NCBI RefSeq assembly: GCF_008275125.1
Contig: NZ_CP043473.1
Location: forward strand, 248,001-312,000
Reading direction: 5' to 3'
DNA length: 64,000 bases
DNA from: Chromobacterium paludis
Lineage (GTDB): Bacteria > Pseudomonadota > Gammaproteobacteria > Burkholderiales > Chromobacteriaceae
The position numbers were made by a program, and so were the translations under genes. Under the pieces are notes generated by a model. The model searched no databases. It saw only the letters and a program-made list of their open reading frames with translations, and had not been told where the DNA came from. Of this stretch, positions 36,047 to 45,778 are shown piece after piece. How positions within the stretch are numbered: the first letter of the stretch is position 1; the number at the start of each line of letters is the position of its first letter.

Positions 36047-38488
36047 ATGTCAAGCTTCACGCGTTATCGCAGGGCGGCCGTGCCGCACAAAGGCCAACGC
36101 CAGGCCCTGGGCGGCGATTGTTGCTCGGCCAAGGCCGAGGTTGGTTTGGCGCTGGCTGGCGAGTCGCGCAGCGAACATGGCCATGGCCACGGCCATCCAT
36201 CCGCTCGCGGCAGCGGCTGCTCGCATGGCCACGATCATCAACACGGGCATGAGCACCCGCACGGCCGAGGCGGCTCCCAGGAGCGGGACCGCGAGAGCGG
36301 CCATCGGCATGAACACGGCGCAGGCTGTTCCCACGATCACGGCGATGCCGCGCCAGTCCGCGCGCAACTGGGGCGGGGGCCTGGGACGAAGCAAGCGCGC
36401 CTGCAGATCCAGGCCATGGATTGCCCGACCGAGGCCCGCCTGATCGAGAAAGCCCTGGTCGGCATGGACGGCGTGGTGGCGTTGGAATTCAACTTCATCG
36501 AGCGCGTGCTGCTGCTGCAGCATGATCTGCCGCATCTGGACGGCGTCAAGCTGGCCATCGCCAAGCTGGGCATGCAGGCGGTGGAGCTGGACGCCGCCGC
36601 GCCCGCGCAGGCGCCGCAAGGGCCTGGCCGCCGCGCCAATTTATTGTTGCTGGCCTCAGGCCTGAGCGCCGCGGCAGCGGAAGCGGCGGCCTGGCGCCTG
36701 GGCGACGGCCAGTACGCCGTGGCGGCGCTGGCACTGGCCTCCATCTTGCTGGGTGGCATTCCTACTTTGAAAAAGGGCTGGATCGCCTTGTCCAGCCGCA
36801 CCTTGAACATCCACTTCCTGATGTCGGTGGCGGTGATCGGCGCCATGCTGATCGGCCAATGGCCGGAGGCGGCCATGGTGCTGTTCCTGTTCGCCATCGC
36901 CGAACGGCTGGAGGCGATGTCGCTGGCGCGGGCCGGAGAGGCGGTGCGCGCGCTGATGGCGCTGGCGCCGGAAACCGCCTGGGTGGCCGATGGCGAGGGC
37001 TGGCGCGAGACGCCGGCCGCCGAGGTGGCGATGGGCAGCCGCGTGCGGGTGCGGCCGGGCGAGCGCGTGCCGCTGGATGGCCGCATCGTGTCTGGCCACA
37101 GCAGCTTCAATGAGGCGCCGATCACCGGCGAAAGCCTGCCCGTGGACAAGGGGCCTCAGGACGCGGTGTTCGCCGGCAGCATCAACGGCGGCGGCGTGAT
37201 CGAAATCGCCAGCACTGCGGCGGCCTCCGGCTCGGTGCTGGCGCGCATCATTTCTACGGTGCGCGACGCGCAGGCAGCCAAGGCGCCGACCCAGCGCTTC
37301 ATCGACCGCTTCGCCGCTGTCTACACCCCGGTGGTGCTGGCGCTGGCCGCGCTGTTCGCCGTCATCGCGCCTGCGTCCGGCCTGATGCCCTGGCACCAGG
37401 CCATCTACAGCGCGCTGGTGATGCTGGTGATCGCCTGCCCCTGCGCGCTGGTGATCGCCACGCCGGTGACCGTGGTCAGCGCCCTGGCGTCCGCCACGCG
37501 CCACGGCTTGCTGGTCAAGGGCGGCGCGCCGCTGGAGATGGCCGCCCGCATCGACACCGTTTGCTTCGACAAAACCGGCACGCTGACGCAGGGCTTGCCC
37601 CGCGTCACCCGCGTGCTGCCGCTGGCCGGCGATAGCGAAGATAGCGTGCTGGCCTGGGCAGCGGCGCTGGATAGCCATTCCACCCATCCGCTGGCCAAGG
37701 CGGTGCTGGACGAGGCGGCCAAGCGTGGCGTCGCCGTGCCGGCGTCTGAGCAGGTGACCGAGCTGGCGGGGCGCGGCGTGCGCGGCTGGGTAGACGGCCG
37801 CGAGCTGCTGCTGGGCAGCCGCCGGCTGGCGGCGGAGCGGGGCGCTTTGTCGCCGCGGCTGGAGCGGACGCTGCAAGATTTGGACGCGGCCGGCGAGGGC
37901 GTTCTGGTGCTGCTTGAGCAGGGACGGGCGCTGGCGGCGCTGGCGGTGGCCGATCAGGCGCGGCCGGAGGCGGCGGCGACCGTCGCGCGCTTGACCCATT
38001 TGGGCGTGCGGACGGTGATGCTCAGCGGCGACAGCCCGCAAGTGGCCGCGGCCGTCGCCAGGCAGACCGGCGTGGGGGCCGCGCACGGCGGCTTGCTGCC
38101 GCAGGACAAGCTAAGCCACATCGAGCAGCTGCAGCAACGCGGCAAGGTGGCGATGGTGGGCGACGGCGTCAACGACGCGCCGGCCTTGGCCCGCGCCGAC
38201 TTGGGCATCGCGATGGGCGCGGCCGGCTCCGACAGCGCGCTGGAAACGGCAGGCGTGGCGCTGATGGACGACAAGCTGTCGCGTCTGGCGGACTTGATTG
38301 CCCATGCCCGCCGCACCGCGCGCGTGCTGAAGACCAATATCGCCATCGCGCTGGCCATCAAGCTGGTGTTTTTCGTCTTGGCTTTGCTGGGCGCGGCCAG
38401 CCTGTGGATGGCGGTATTCGCCGACGTGGGCAGCAGCCTGATCGTGATCGCCAACGGCCTGAGGCTGGCGCGCGCGTTGCGGGCCTGA
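36047..38488 (+). CDS. cadA: Zn/Cd/Pb-exporting P1B-type ATPase
   Basis: An 813-residue inner-membrane metal exporter. The N terminus (about residues 40-100) is a long His-rich segment ('EHGHGHGHPSARGSGCSHGH' and further repeats), then a heavy-metal-associated domain with 'MDCPTE' at 124-129, typical of Zn/Cd/Pb rather than Cu pumps. Membrane helices carry the ion site CPC (464-466). The phosphorylation motif DKTGT starts near 508, 'HPLAKAV' and 'GDGVNDAPALARAD' follow. The ATG at 36047 has GGGAGG upstream; starting at 36011 would place the start inside the promoter. Divergent from the CadR-like gene that should control it. Confidence 0.94.
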   Translation: MSSFTRYRRAAVPHKGQRQALGGDCCSAKAEVGLALAGESRSEHGHGHGHPSARGSGCSHGHDHQHGHEHPHGRGGSQERDRESGHRHEHGAGCSHDHGDAAPVRAQLGRGPGTKQARLQIQAMDCPTEARLIEKALVGMDGVVALEFNFIERVLLLQHDLPHLDGVKLAIAKLGMQAVELDAAAPAQAPQGPGRRANLLLLASGLSAAAAEAAAWRLGDGQYAVAALALASILLGGIPTLKKGWIALSSRTLNIHFLMSVAVIGAMLIGQWPEAAMVLFLFAIAERLEAMSLARAGEAVRALMALAPETAWVADGEGWRETPAAEVAMGSRVRVRPGERVPLDGRIVSGHSSFNEAPITGESLPVDKGPQDAVFAGSINGGGVIEIASTAAASGSVLARIISTVRDAQAAKAPTQRFIDRFAAVYTPVVLALAALFAVIAPASGLMPWHQAIYSALVMLVIACPCALVIATPVTVVSALASATRHGLLVKGGAPLEMAARIDTVCFDKTGTLTQGLPRVTRVLPLAGDSEDSVLAWAAALDSHSTHPLAKAVLDEAAKRGVAVPASEQVTELAGRGVRGWVDGRELLLGSRRLAAERGALSPRLERTLQDLDAAGEGVLVLLEQGRALAALAVADQARPEAAATVARLTHLGVRTVMLSGDSPQVAAAVARQTGVGAAHGGLLPQDKLSHIEQLQQRGKVAMVGDGVNDAPALARADLGIAMGAAGSDSALETAGVALMDDKLSRLADLIAHARRTARVLKTNIAIALAIKLVFFVLALLGAASLWMAVFADVGSSLIVIANGLRLARALRA

Positions 38489-38492
38489 GCGT

Positions 38493-39218
38493 TCAGGCGT
38501 AGGTGTCGACGTATTGGCCCGTCTTGGCCTGGCTGCCTTCCGGGGCGCTGGCCTGCTGGGCTTTTGCCAGCGGGGACTGCGGCGCCTTGCCGCTTTGCTT
38601 CTGCAGCAGCTCCACGCGGGCTTGCTGCTCGATCTGCGAGGCCTCGGCCGCTACCGCGCGGTCCTGGCCGGACGGATCCGACGGCGCCAGCGCGGCGGCG
38701 CGCACCGTTTGCGCGTTGCGTATGGTTTCCTCGGGGGTGCCGCCGCGGCTGACCTGGATGGGCACTTCGCCGCCTATCGCGTACTGCTTGCCGTCCGGGC
38801 CTTGCTCGAAGGTGAAGCTGGCGGCGCCGGCCAGGCTGCCGCCGGCGGCCTGATGGGCGGCTTCGTGGCGGCGCACGTCGGTGTCGCGCGATTTCAGTTC
38901 CGAGACTTCTTTTTGCTGAGCTTCGTTCAGCGGCTTGCCGTCGGGGGCTTTGGGCGTGGCGGGATTGACGTTTTGGCTATTGCCGGAGGCGGCGTTGCCG
39001 CCGCGGCTGTCCGCGCCATTGCCGCCGGAGCGGCTGGAAGAGGCGTCGCCAGCGGCGGTCGCCGCGCCTGCCGTTGCCTGCTGGACGGCCGCGCCCGCCG
39101 CCGCCGGCGCGCCGGAAGCGTCCGCCCGCAATTGCTGGCAGGCGGGGCATTGGCAGTTGGCTCCGTGAGTGGGCAGGGCGTAGCCGCCGTAGCCGCCGGA
39201 GATGCTGGAAATGGACAT
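38493..39218 (-). CDS. SprA-related putative metalloprotease (CJM1_0395 family)
   Basis: A 241-residue protein. An N-terminal Cys-containing segment ('ANCQCPACQQL') and a Gly/Ala/Ser/Asn-rich linker (residues 35-90) precede a conserved domain with the zinc-protease motif HEAAH ('RRHEAAHQAAGGSLAGAASF') and 'QYAIGGEVPIQVS' plus 'IRNAQTVRAAALAPSDPSGQD', which match the SprA-related family. No signal peptide is seen. Function is unknown for the family. It converges with cadA, the stops only 4 bases apart. Confidence 0.82.
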   Translation of the reverse strand: MSISSISGGYGGYALPTHGANCQCPACQQLRADASGAPAAAGAAVQQATAGAATAAGDASSSRSGGNGADSRGGNAASGNSQNVNPATPKAPDGKPLNEAQQKEVSELKSRDTDVRRHEAAHQAAGGSLAGAASFTFEQGPDGKQYAIGGEVPIQVSRGGTPEETIRNAQTVRAAALAPSDPSGQDRAVAAEASQIEQQARVELLQKQSGKAPQSPLAKAQQASAPEGSQAKTGQYVDTYA

Positions 39219-39311
39219 GGCGTTCGACCTCTAGCATTCCATTATAGGGGGGCTGTTGTCCATTCCAATCGCCATGGCAGAATGCGAGGTGTCGAAACCA
39301 TGGAGAACATG

Positions 39312-39788
39312 ATGAGCGAGCAGAGCCAGGGCCAGCGCGAACTGACGATGTCAGTGTTGATGACGCCCGACATGGCCAATTTTTCCGGCAATGTGCACGG
39401 CGGCGTGCTGCTGAAGCTGCTGGACCAGGTGGCCTATGCCTGCGCCAGCCGCTATGCCGGCTGTTATGTGGTGACTTTGTCGGTGGACCAGGTGCTGTTC
39501 AAGCAACCGATACATGTGGGCGAGCTGGTGACCTTCCTGGCCAGCGTCAACCATGTGGGCCGCACCTCGATGGAGGTGGGCATCAAGGTGGTGGCGGAAA
39601 ACATCCAGACCCGCAGCCAGCGCCACACCAATAGCTGTTACTTCACCATGGTGGCCTACCAGGACGGCAAGCCGATGACCGTGCCGGTTCTGGTGCTGGA
39701 AACCGAGGAGCAGCGCCAGCGCTTCCGCGCGGCGGAGATGCGCAAGCAGCTGCGCATCGAGATGCAGCAACGCAAGGACGGCGCCTAA
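39312..39788 (+). CDS. Acyl-CoA thioesterase, YciA-like hotdog fold
   Basis: A 158-residue single hotdog-domain protein. The signature 'ANFSGNVHGGVLLKLLDQVAYACASRYAG' contains the conserved Asn/His-Gly-Gly start and catalytic Asp of YciA/acyl-CoA hydrolases, followed by 'SVDQVLFKQPIHVGELVTF' and 'GRTSMEVGIKVVAENIQT'. It hydrolyses acyl-CoA to free acid and CoA; chain preference is unknown. Three ATGs are close (39300, 39309, 39312); the last has GGAG at the right distance. Confidence 0.88.
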   Translation: MSEQSQGQRELTMSVLMTPDMANFSGNVHGGVLLKLLDQVAYACASRYAGCYVVTLSVDQVLFKQPIHVGELVTFLASVNHVGRTSMEVGIKVVAENIQTRSQRHTNSCYFTMVAYQDGKPMTVPVLVLETEEQRQRFRAAEMRKQLRIEMQQRKDGA

Positions 39789-39826
39789 TCGTCCGTCTGG
39801 CGCTGTCGCCCAGGCAGCGCCTGCAC

Positions 39827-39832
39827 TACAAT
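39827..39832 (+). promoter_or_regulatory. Putative -10 box of the pseudouridine synthase gene
   Basis: TACAAT lies 27 bases before the ATG at 39860, in the spacer after the thioesterase gene. The -35 region is not distinctive. Confidence 0.4.
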
Positions 39833-39859
39833 GCGCCGTTTGTTTCCGGCGCGCCTCCC

Positions 39860-40534
39860 ATGTACACCCTGATCCACACCGATCCCCGTTTCTACCTGCT
39901 GGACAAGCATCCCGGCGTCAGCTTCCACCGCGACGGCGACGAGCCGGGGCTGATGGAGGCCTTGCGCGCCGGCCTGGGCGATGAGGCGCTGTGGCCGGTG
40001 CACAGGCTGGACCGCATCACCTCGGGCCTGATTCTGGTGGCGCGTTCCGCCGCGGCGGCGCGCGCGCTGGGCGAGGCGCTGGCGGAGCGCGAGGTGGAAA
40101 AGTATTACCTGGCGCTGTCAGACCGCAAACCGGCCAAGAAGCAGGGCAGGATCAGCGGCGACATGGCCAAGGGGCGCGGCGGCGCGTGGCGGCTGGCGCC
40201 GAGCCAGGGCAATCCGGCGGTGACGCAGTTTTTCAGCTTCTCGACGCAGCCGGGCGAGCGGCTGTTTCTGTTGCGGCCGCGCACCGGCAAGACCCACCAG
40301 CTCAGAGTGGCGATGAAGTCCCTGGGCGCGCCGATACTGGGCGACGAGCTGTACGGCGGCACGGCGGCGGATCGGGGCTATTTGCATGCCTACGCCTTGC
40401 GCTTTGCCCTGGACGGCGAAGGTTTCGCCTTCATCCAGCCGCCGTGTTTCGGCGAGCGCTTCGAACACCCGGCTTGCCGCGCCGCATTGAACGAGCTGGG
40501 CGAGCCGTGGGCGCGGCCCTGGCCGGGCGGCTAG
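39860..40534 (+). CDS. RluA-family pseudouridine synthase (TIGR01621-like)
   Basis: A 224-residue RNA-modifying enzyme. The catalytic motif 'PVHRLDRITSGLILVARS' (active-site Asp in HRLD) and 'LRPRTGKTHQLRVAMKSLGAP' with 'GDELYGG' are intact. It has no S4 domain and is shorter than RluC/RluD, like the TIGR01621 group. The target uridine is unknown. Confidence 0.88.
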   Translation: MYTLIHTDPRFYLLDKHPGVSFHRDGDEPGLMEALRAGLGDEALWPVHRLDRITSGLILVARSAAAARALGEALAEREVEKYYLALSDRKPAKKQGRISGDMAKGRGGAWRLAPSQGNPAVTQFFSFSTQPGERLFLLRPRTGKTHQLRVAMKSLGAPILGDELYGGTAADRGYLHAYALRFALDGEGFAFIQPPCFGERFEHPACRAALNELGEPWARPWPGG

Positions 40535-40541
40535 ATCCGCC

Positions 40542-41351
40542 TCAGGCGGCGACGGCTTCCGTCTGAAAGCGAGTCAGGCAAACCCGCTGGCGCTGGCACA
40601 GTTCGCCAAACGCCGCGCTGGCCAGGTATTCGAATTCGCGGCCGCGGCAGGCAGCGATGGGATCGTCCGGGTCCTGGCTGGCCAGTCCCGGGTGGCACAT
40701 GATCAGCGCCTGATCCGGCATGCGGGCGAGCCAGGCTTGCATCAGGCCGGGGAAGTCGGCCTGAGGCGTCAGCGAGTACATGCCGGCGAACCACGGCGTG
40801 GTGGCGAAGCCGCGCTCCTGCGCCTGCTCGTCGAAGTGGGTGCACACGCTGCGCAGGATCAAGGACTTGAGCCGGTTGTCGCCGGGATGGCCCAGCTTGT
40901 CCGGCGCGCGCAGATAGGGCAGCTCCTCTTCATCCCAGCGGCGCAGGATGGCGTCGAACAGCGCGTCGCGGATGACGGGCAGCGCATGCACATGCTGATG
41001 GCCGTCGATGAAGTCCGGCAGCCGGCCGAAGTGCTCGGCGAAGCGGTCGATCTGCGCCAAGGCTTCGTCTCGCAGCGCGGGCAGCGACAACTGCCGCAGC
41101 TGGCTTTTCATCAGCCAGTGCGACAGCGGCTTGGCCGGCTGGCCGAAGGCGTGGGTGAGGTTGAAATGCAGGCCGACATCGACCCGCTCCGCCCGCGCCC
41201 GAATCTCGCCGGCCAGCTCCGGCCAGTGCGGAGACTGGCTGAGCACGCTGGTGGCGGACAGGCGGCCGGCATCGATCAATTGCAGGATGCCGGCGCTGAT
41301 GCTGCCGGACTGGGCAAAGTCGTCGGCGCAGAGAGTCAATTGTTTCGTCAT
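40542..41351 (-). CDS. YdjC/ChbG/HpnK-family carbohydrate deacetylase (NaxD-like)
   Basis: A 269-residue protein of the YdjC-like superfamily. Metal-site residues are visible in 'TLCADDFAQSGSISAGIL' (paired Asp), 'VDVGLHFNLTHAFG' (His) and 'DFIDGHQHVHALPVIRDAL' (HxxH-type His). Known members deacetylate N-acetylated sugars: chitobiose (ChbG), a hopanoid sugar (HpnK), or undecaprenyl-phosphate-N-acetylgalactosamine (NaxD in Francisella). It is the last gene of a minus-strand operon with a GT2 transferase, GtrA and an ArnT-like transferase, so a lipid-linked amino sugar is the most likely substrate. Confidence 0.85.
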   Translation of the reverse strand: MTKQLTLCADDFAQSGSISAGILQLIDAGRLSATSVLSQSPHWPELAGEIRARAERVDVGLHFNLTHAFGQPAKPLSHWLMKSQLRQLSLPALRDEALAQIDRFAEHFGRLPDFIDGHQHVHALPVIRDALFDAILRRWDEEELPYLRAPDKLGHPGDNRLKSLILRSVCTHFDEQAQERGFATTPWFAGMYSLTPQADFPGLMQAWLARMPDQALIMCHPGLASQDPDDPIAACRGREFEYLASAAFGELCQRQRVCLTRFQTEAVAA

Positions 41352-41406
41352 GGACGGTATGACTGGATGCGGTGAGGAAAGTTTGTAAAGGGTGCGCCGG
41401 CAGACG

Positions 41407-41796
41407 TTAATTTGTTTGCGGCGCGGAGGCGAAAGCCCACAGCTTGCCCAGCAGGAAAGTCAGCGCGGCCACGGCGAACAGCACGATGGCCAGCGAGACG
41501 CGGTAGTCCAGCGCGGTGAAGCGCAGCAGCAGGAAGTACATGGCCTCGTTGACGCAAAAGCTCAGGCAGGACACGCCGAAGAAGCGCGGCAGCGCCTGGC
41601 GGTGCGGCACGTGGCGCGCCTCGAAGGTGAAATGGCGGTGCCCCCAGTAGCTGAGCTGGAAGGCGCCGAGAAAGCCCAGCACATTGGCGGCGAGCGGCGG
41701 CGCGCCCAGCGGCACCAGCACCAGGGTGACCAGCGAAAAATGCAGAAGCATGGCCGATACGCCCACCACGCCGAACCATAACAGTTGCCGCTTCAT
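41407..41796 (-). CDS. GtrA-family membrane protein (probable lipid-linked sugar flippase)
   Basis: A 129-residue protein with four membrane helices and the GtrA pattern: 'LLWFGVVGVSAMLLHFSLVTL' at the N terminus and 'ANVLGFLGAFQLSYWGHRHFTFEA' in the centre. GtrA proteins are thought to move undecaprenyl-phosphate sugars across the inner membrane. The start overlaps the stop of the GT2 gene by 4 bases (ATGA type), showing close coupling. Confidence 0.9.
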   Translation of the reverse strand: MKRQLLWFGVVGVSAMLLHFSLVTLVLVPLGAPPLAANVLGFLGAFQLSYWGHRHFTFEARHVPHRQALPRFFGVSCLSFCVNEAMYFLLLRFTALDYRVSLAIVLFAVAALTFLLGKLWAFASAPQTN

Positions 41797-42800
41797 GCCG
41801 CGTCGTCTTCCCGCCGGCCGTGGATGCGGCTGATCAGATAAGTGGGGCGGCCCTTCACTTCATTGAAGATGCGGCCGACGTACTCGCCCAGTATGCCGAT
41901 GGACAACAGCTGCACGCCGCCGAGGAAGGTGACGGCCACGGCCAGGGTCGGCCAGCCGCTGACCGGGTTGCCGAACAGCAGCGTGTGCAGCACTTCCCAA
42001 GCCGCATAGCCTATGGACAGCAGCGAGATGACGCAGCCTATCAGGGTCCAGATGCGCAGCGGCATATTGGAAAACGCGGTCAGGCCGGTCAGGCCCAGGC
42101 CCAGCAGATTGCGGAAGTTGAAACTGCTCTTGCCGGCGCGGCGCTCCTGCGTCTCGGTCTCCATCGGCAGCTGGGTGTAGCCCACCCAGTTGTACAGGCC
42201 CTTCATGAAACGGTTGCGCTCCGGCATGCTGCGCAGCGCGTCCAGGATGCAACGGTCCAGCACGCGGAAGTCCTGGGTGTTTTCCGGTATCTTCAGCGGC
42301 GCGCCGCTGTTGATCAGCGCGTAGAAGACGCGGGTGAACAACTTTTTGGCCAGCGTTTCGCCGTCGCGGTTGGCGCGCACGCTGTAAACCATGTCATAGC
42401 CTTCGCGCCATTTTTCCAGGAACACCGGCACCATTTCCGGCGGATGCTGGAAGTCGCCGTCTATCAGCACCGCCACATCGCCGCGGATGTGGTCGATGCC
42501 GGCCGTCAGCGCGATTTCCTTGCCGAAGTTGCGCGACAACTGGATCAGCGTCACCGGCAGACGGCGGCTGGCTTCTATCACCTTGGGCACGGTGTCGTCG
42601 CGGCTGCCGTCATCCACCACCACCAGCTCATGGCGCAGGCCCTGTTCGCTCAGCAGGCGGTGCAGCGTTTCCAGCATGGGCACGATGTTGTCCGACTCGT
42701 TGTAGGCCGGCACGACGCAGCTGACCAAGGGGTCGTCCGGCCGCTCTGCCGCGCGCAGCGCCAGCAGATAGGGTGGGATGAAGTTGCGGGTATCGCTCAT
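41793..42800 (-). CDS. GT2 glycosyltransferase making a polyprenyl-phosphate sugar (GtrB/ArnC/FlmF-like)
   Basis: A 335-residue enzyme with a cytoplasmic GT-A domain ('VSCVVPAYNESDNIVPMLE', 'LVVVDDGSRDDT', 'DVAVLIDGDFQHPPEMV' with the DxD-like metal site) and two C-terminal membrane helices ('WTLIGCVISLLSIGYAAWEV', 'LAVAVTFLGGVQLLSIGIL'). It should transfer a sugar from a nucleotide donor to undecaprenyl phosphate. The ATG at 42800 has AGGA upstream; the longer reading begins with TTG in the previous gene's stop. Second gene of the operon, 14 bases after the ArnT-like gene. Confidence 0.92.
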   Translation of the reverse strand: MSDTRNFIPPYLLALRAAERPDDPLVSCVVPAYNESDNIVPMLETLHRLLSEQGLRHELVVVDDGSRDDTVPKVIEASRRLPVTLIQLSRNFGKEIALTAGIDHIRGDVAVLIDGDFQHPPEMVPVFLEKWREGYDMVYSVRANRDGETLAKKLFTRVFYALINSGAPLKIPENTQDFRVLDRCILDALRSMPERNRFMKGLYNWVGYTQLPMETETQERRAGKSSFNFRNLLGLGLTGLTAFSNMPLRIWTLIGCVISLLSIGYAAWEVLHTLLFGNPVSGWPTLAVAVTFLGGVQLLSIGILGEYVGRIFNEVKGRPTYLISRIHGRREDDAA

Positions 42801-42814
42801 GGCAAGGTCCTGGA

Positions 42815-44284
42815 TCAACGCGCGGCGAGGGGCCGCAGCAGCAGCATGCGGTCTTTCATCACGGGAAATTCCGCTGTCTTGGCATAGCCGGCGGCGATGG
42901 CCGGCGGCAGGCTGGCGTAGTCTCGCTGTTCGGTGACGATCCAGCTGCCCGGATGCGCGGCCAGCAGGCTGGCCAGCACCTGGGGCTTGGCGGTGGTGCG
43001 CACCTTGCCCTGGCTATAGAACTCTGCCGAGAACTCGCGGCGGCTGTCCCAATAGAACAGCATGGCATCCTGGGCCGGCTGCGCCTGGCGCCAGGCCTCG
43101 ATCACCGGTTTCTGGGTGCGGAAATATTTGGCGCCGTCGTAACGCTGCAGGCCGATGGCGGCCAGCACCAGGATGCCGGAGGCCAGCGCCAGCCAGGGCA
43201 GGGCGCGGCCGGAGCGGGCGGTTTGATCGCGCCGCCATAGTTCGGCCATCAGCAGGGCGGCGCCGGGCAGCATGGGCAGCGAGTACGGAAAGATGATGTT
43301 GCCGGACAGCGTGAAGAACAGCAGCGTCATGAAGGTCCATAGCGCGATATACAGCAGCCAGCCGTCGGTCTCGCCCTGGCGGACGATGGCGGGCAGCCTG
43401 CGGGCGCGGCAGGCGAGCCAGGCCAGCATGGCGAAGGACCACGGGAACAGCGCGCCGAAGGCGTAAGGCCAGATCATGCCGCGCGGCGTGGCGTGGGCAA
43501 AGCCGTACTTGTCGCCCTTCCAGCCGGAATCCAGGAAGCGGCTGACGTGCTCGCCCATGATGAAGTAGTTGAGGAAGCCCGGGGTGCGGATTTCGGCCCA
43601 AACATACCAGGGCAGGGCGATGGCGGCGGCCAGCATGGTGCCGGTGAGCCACGGCAGCTCGGTCCATAGCCGTTTCCACTCATTGCGGACCAGCACCCAG
43701 AAGAAGATGGGCATGCCCACCAGCACCACGTCCAGCGGCCCCTTCGCCAGCAGGCCCAGGCCCAGGCCGACGAAGAAGGCGTAGCGCCAGACGCGCTTGC
43801 CGCCGTTCATCGCATGCCAGAACGCCACCTGGCTCAGCGTGACACAGAACATCAAGGAAGGGTCCGTCATCACGGTGCCGGCCGCGCCGAAGAACAGCAG
43901 GCCGCCGGCCAGGAACAGGGCGGCGGCCATGGCGGCGTCCTGTCCCGCGCGGCGGCGCATCAGGTCGGCGGTCAGCCACAGCGCGCCCAGGGCCAGCAGC
44001 AGCGCCGGCAGGCGGGCGGCCAGCTCATGGATGCCGAACAGGCCCATGCTGGCGGCGGACAACCAGGTGGACAGCGGCGGCTTGGCCCAGAACGGCACGC
44101 CGTAATCGTGCAGCGGCGTCACCCAGTTGCCGGTTTCCAGCATCTTGCGGGCGATTTCGGCGTAGCGCGCCTCGGTAGTGTCGGTAAGCGGAATGGTCCA
44201 GAGCGCCAGGACACGGATCAATAGCAGGGCCAGCAGCGCGTAGCCGGCAGCCTTGCGCCAGGTGGGGTTCGCAGCGGTTTTCAT
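42815..44284 (-). CDS. ArnT-like GT-C glycosyltransferase (lipid A sugar transferase candidate)
   Basis: A 489-residue integral membrane enzyme with about eleven helices. The first periplasmic loop carries 'PLTDTTEARYAEIARKMLET' and 'PFWAKPPLSTWLSAAS', the signature of ArnT/PMT-type transferases with the catalytic Asp/Glu. A soluble C-terminal part ('FYWDSRREFSAEFYSQGK') is present. Such enzymes move a sugar from undecaprenyl phosphate to an acceptor in the periplasm, for ArnT the lipid A phosphate. First gene of the four-gene operon 44284-40542. The sugar is unknown; see the finding on lipid A. Confidence 0.9.
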   Translation of the reverse strand: MKTAANPTWRKAAGYALLALLLIRVLALWTIPLTDTTEARYAEIARKMLETGNWVTPLHDYGVPFWAKPPLSTWLSAASMGLFGIHELAARLPALLLALGALWLTADLMRRRAGQDAAMAAALFLAGGLLFFGAAGTVMTDPSLMFCVTLSQVAFWHAMNGGKRVWRYAFFVGLGLGLLAKGPLDVVLVGMPIFFWVLVRNEWKRLWTELPWLTGTMLAAAIALPWYVWAEIRTPGFLNYFIMGEHVSRFLDSGWKGDKYGFAHATPRGMIWPYAFGALFPWSFAMLAWLACRARRLPAIVRQGETDGWLLYIALWTFMTLLFFTLSGNIIFPYSLPMLPGAALLMAELWRRDQTARSGRALPWLALASGILVLAAIGLQRYDGAKYFRTQKPVIEAWRQAQPAQDAMLFYWDSRREFSAEFYSQGKVRTTAKPQVLASLLAAHPGSWIVTEQRDYASLPPAIAAGYAKTAEFPVMKDRMLLLRPLAAR

Positions 44285-44360
44285 TCGGATTTCAGATGGG
44301 AAACGGATCGGCGAAGGCTAACACAGACCGCGCTTCGCGTGTTGTTGCAGGCGCAAACGA

Positions 44361-44387
44361 AAACGCCACCCCGGCGGGGTGGCGTTT
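44361..44387. terminator. Strong hairpin between convergently spaced units
   Basis: AAACGCCACCCC (44361-44372) and GGGGTGGCGTTT (44376-44387) form a perfect 12-bp stem with a 3-base loop. It lies 14 bases after the stop of the POT transporter gene (minus strand) and acts as its terminator. Confidence 0.85.
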
Positions 44388-44401
44388 GAGCATGCTACGG
44401 C

Positions 44402-45778
<1,377 letters not shown>

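Noticed and set aside
40553-40564. Sequence TCCGTCTGAA close to the Neisseria DNA uptake sequence
   Set aside because: Only one near match, inside the coding end of the YdjC-type gene; no enrichment is seen elsewhere in the window, so it is probably chance.
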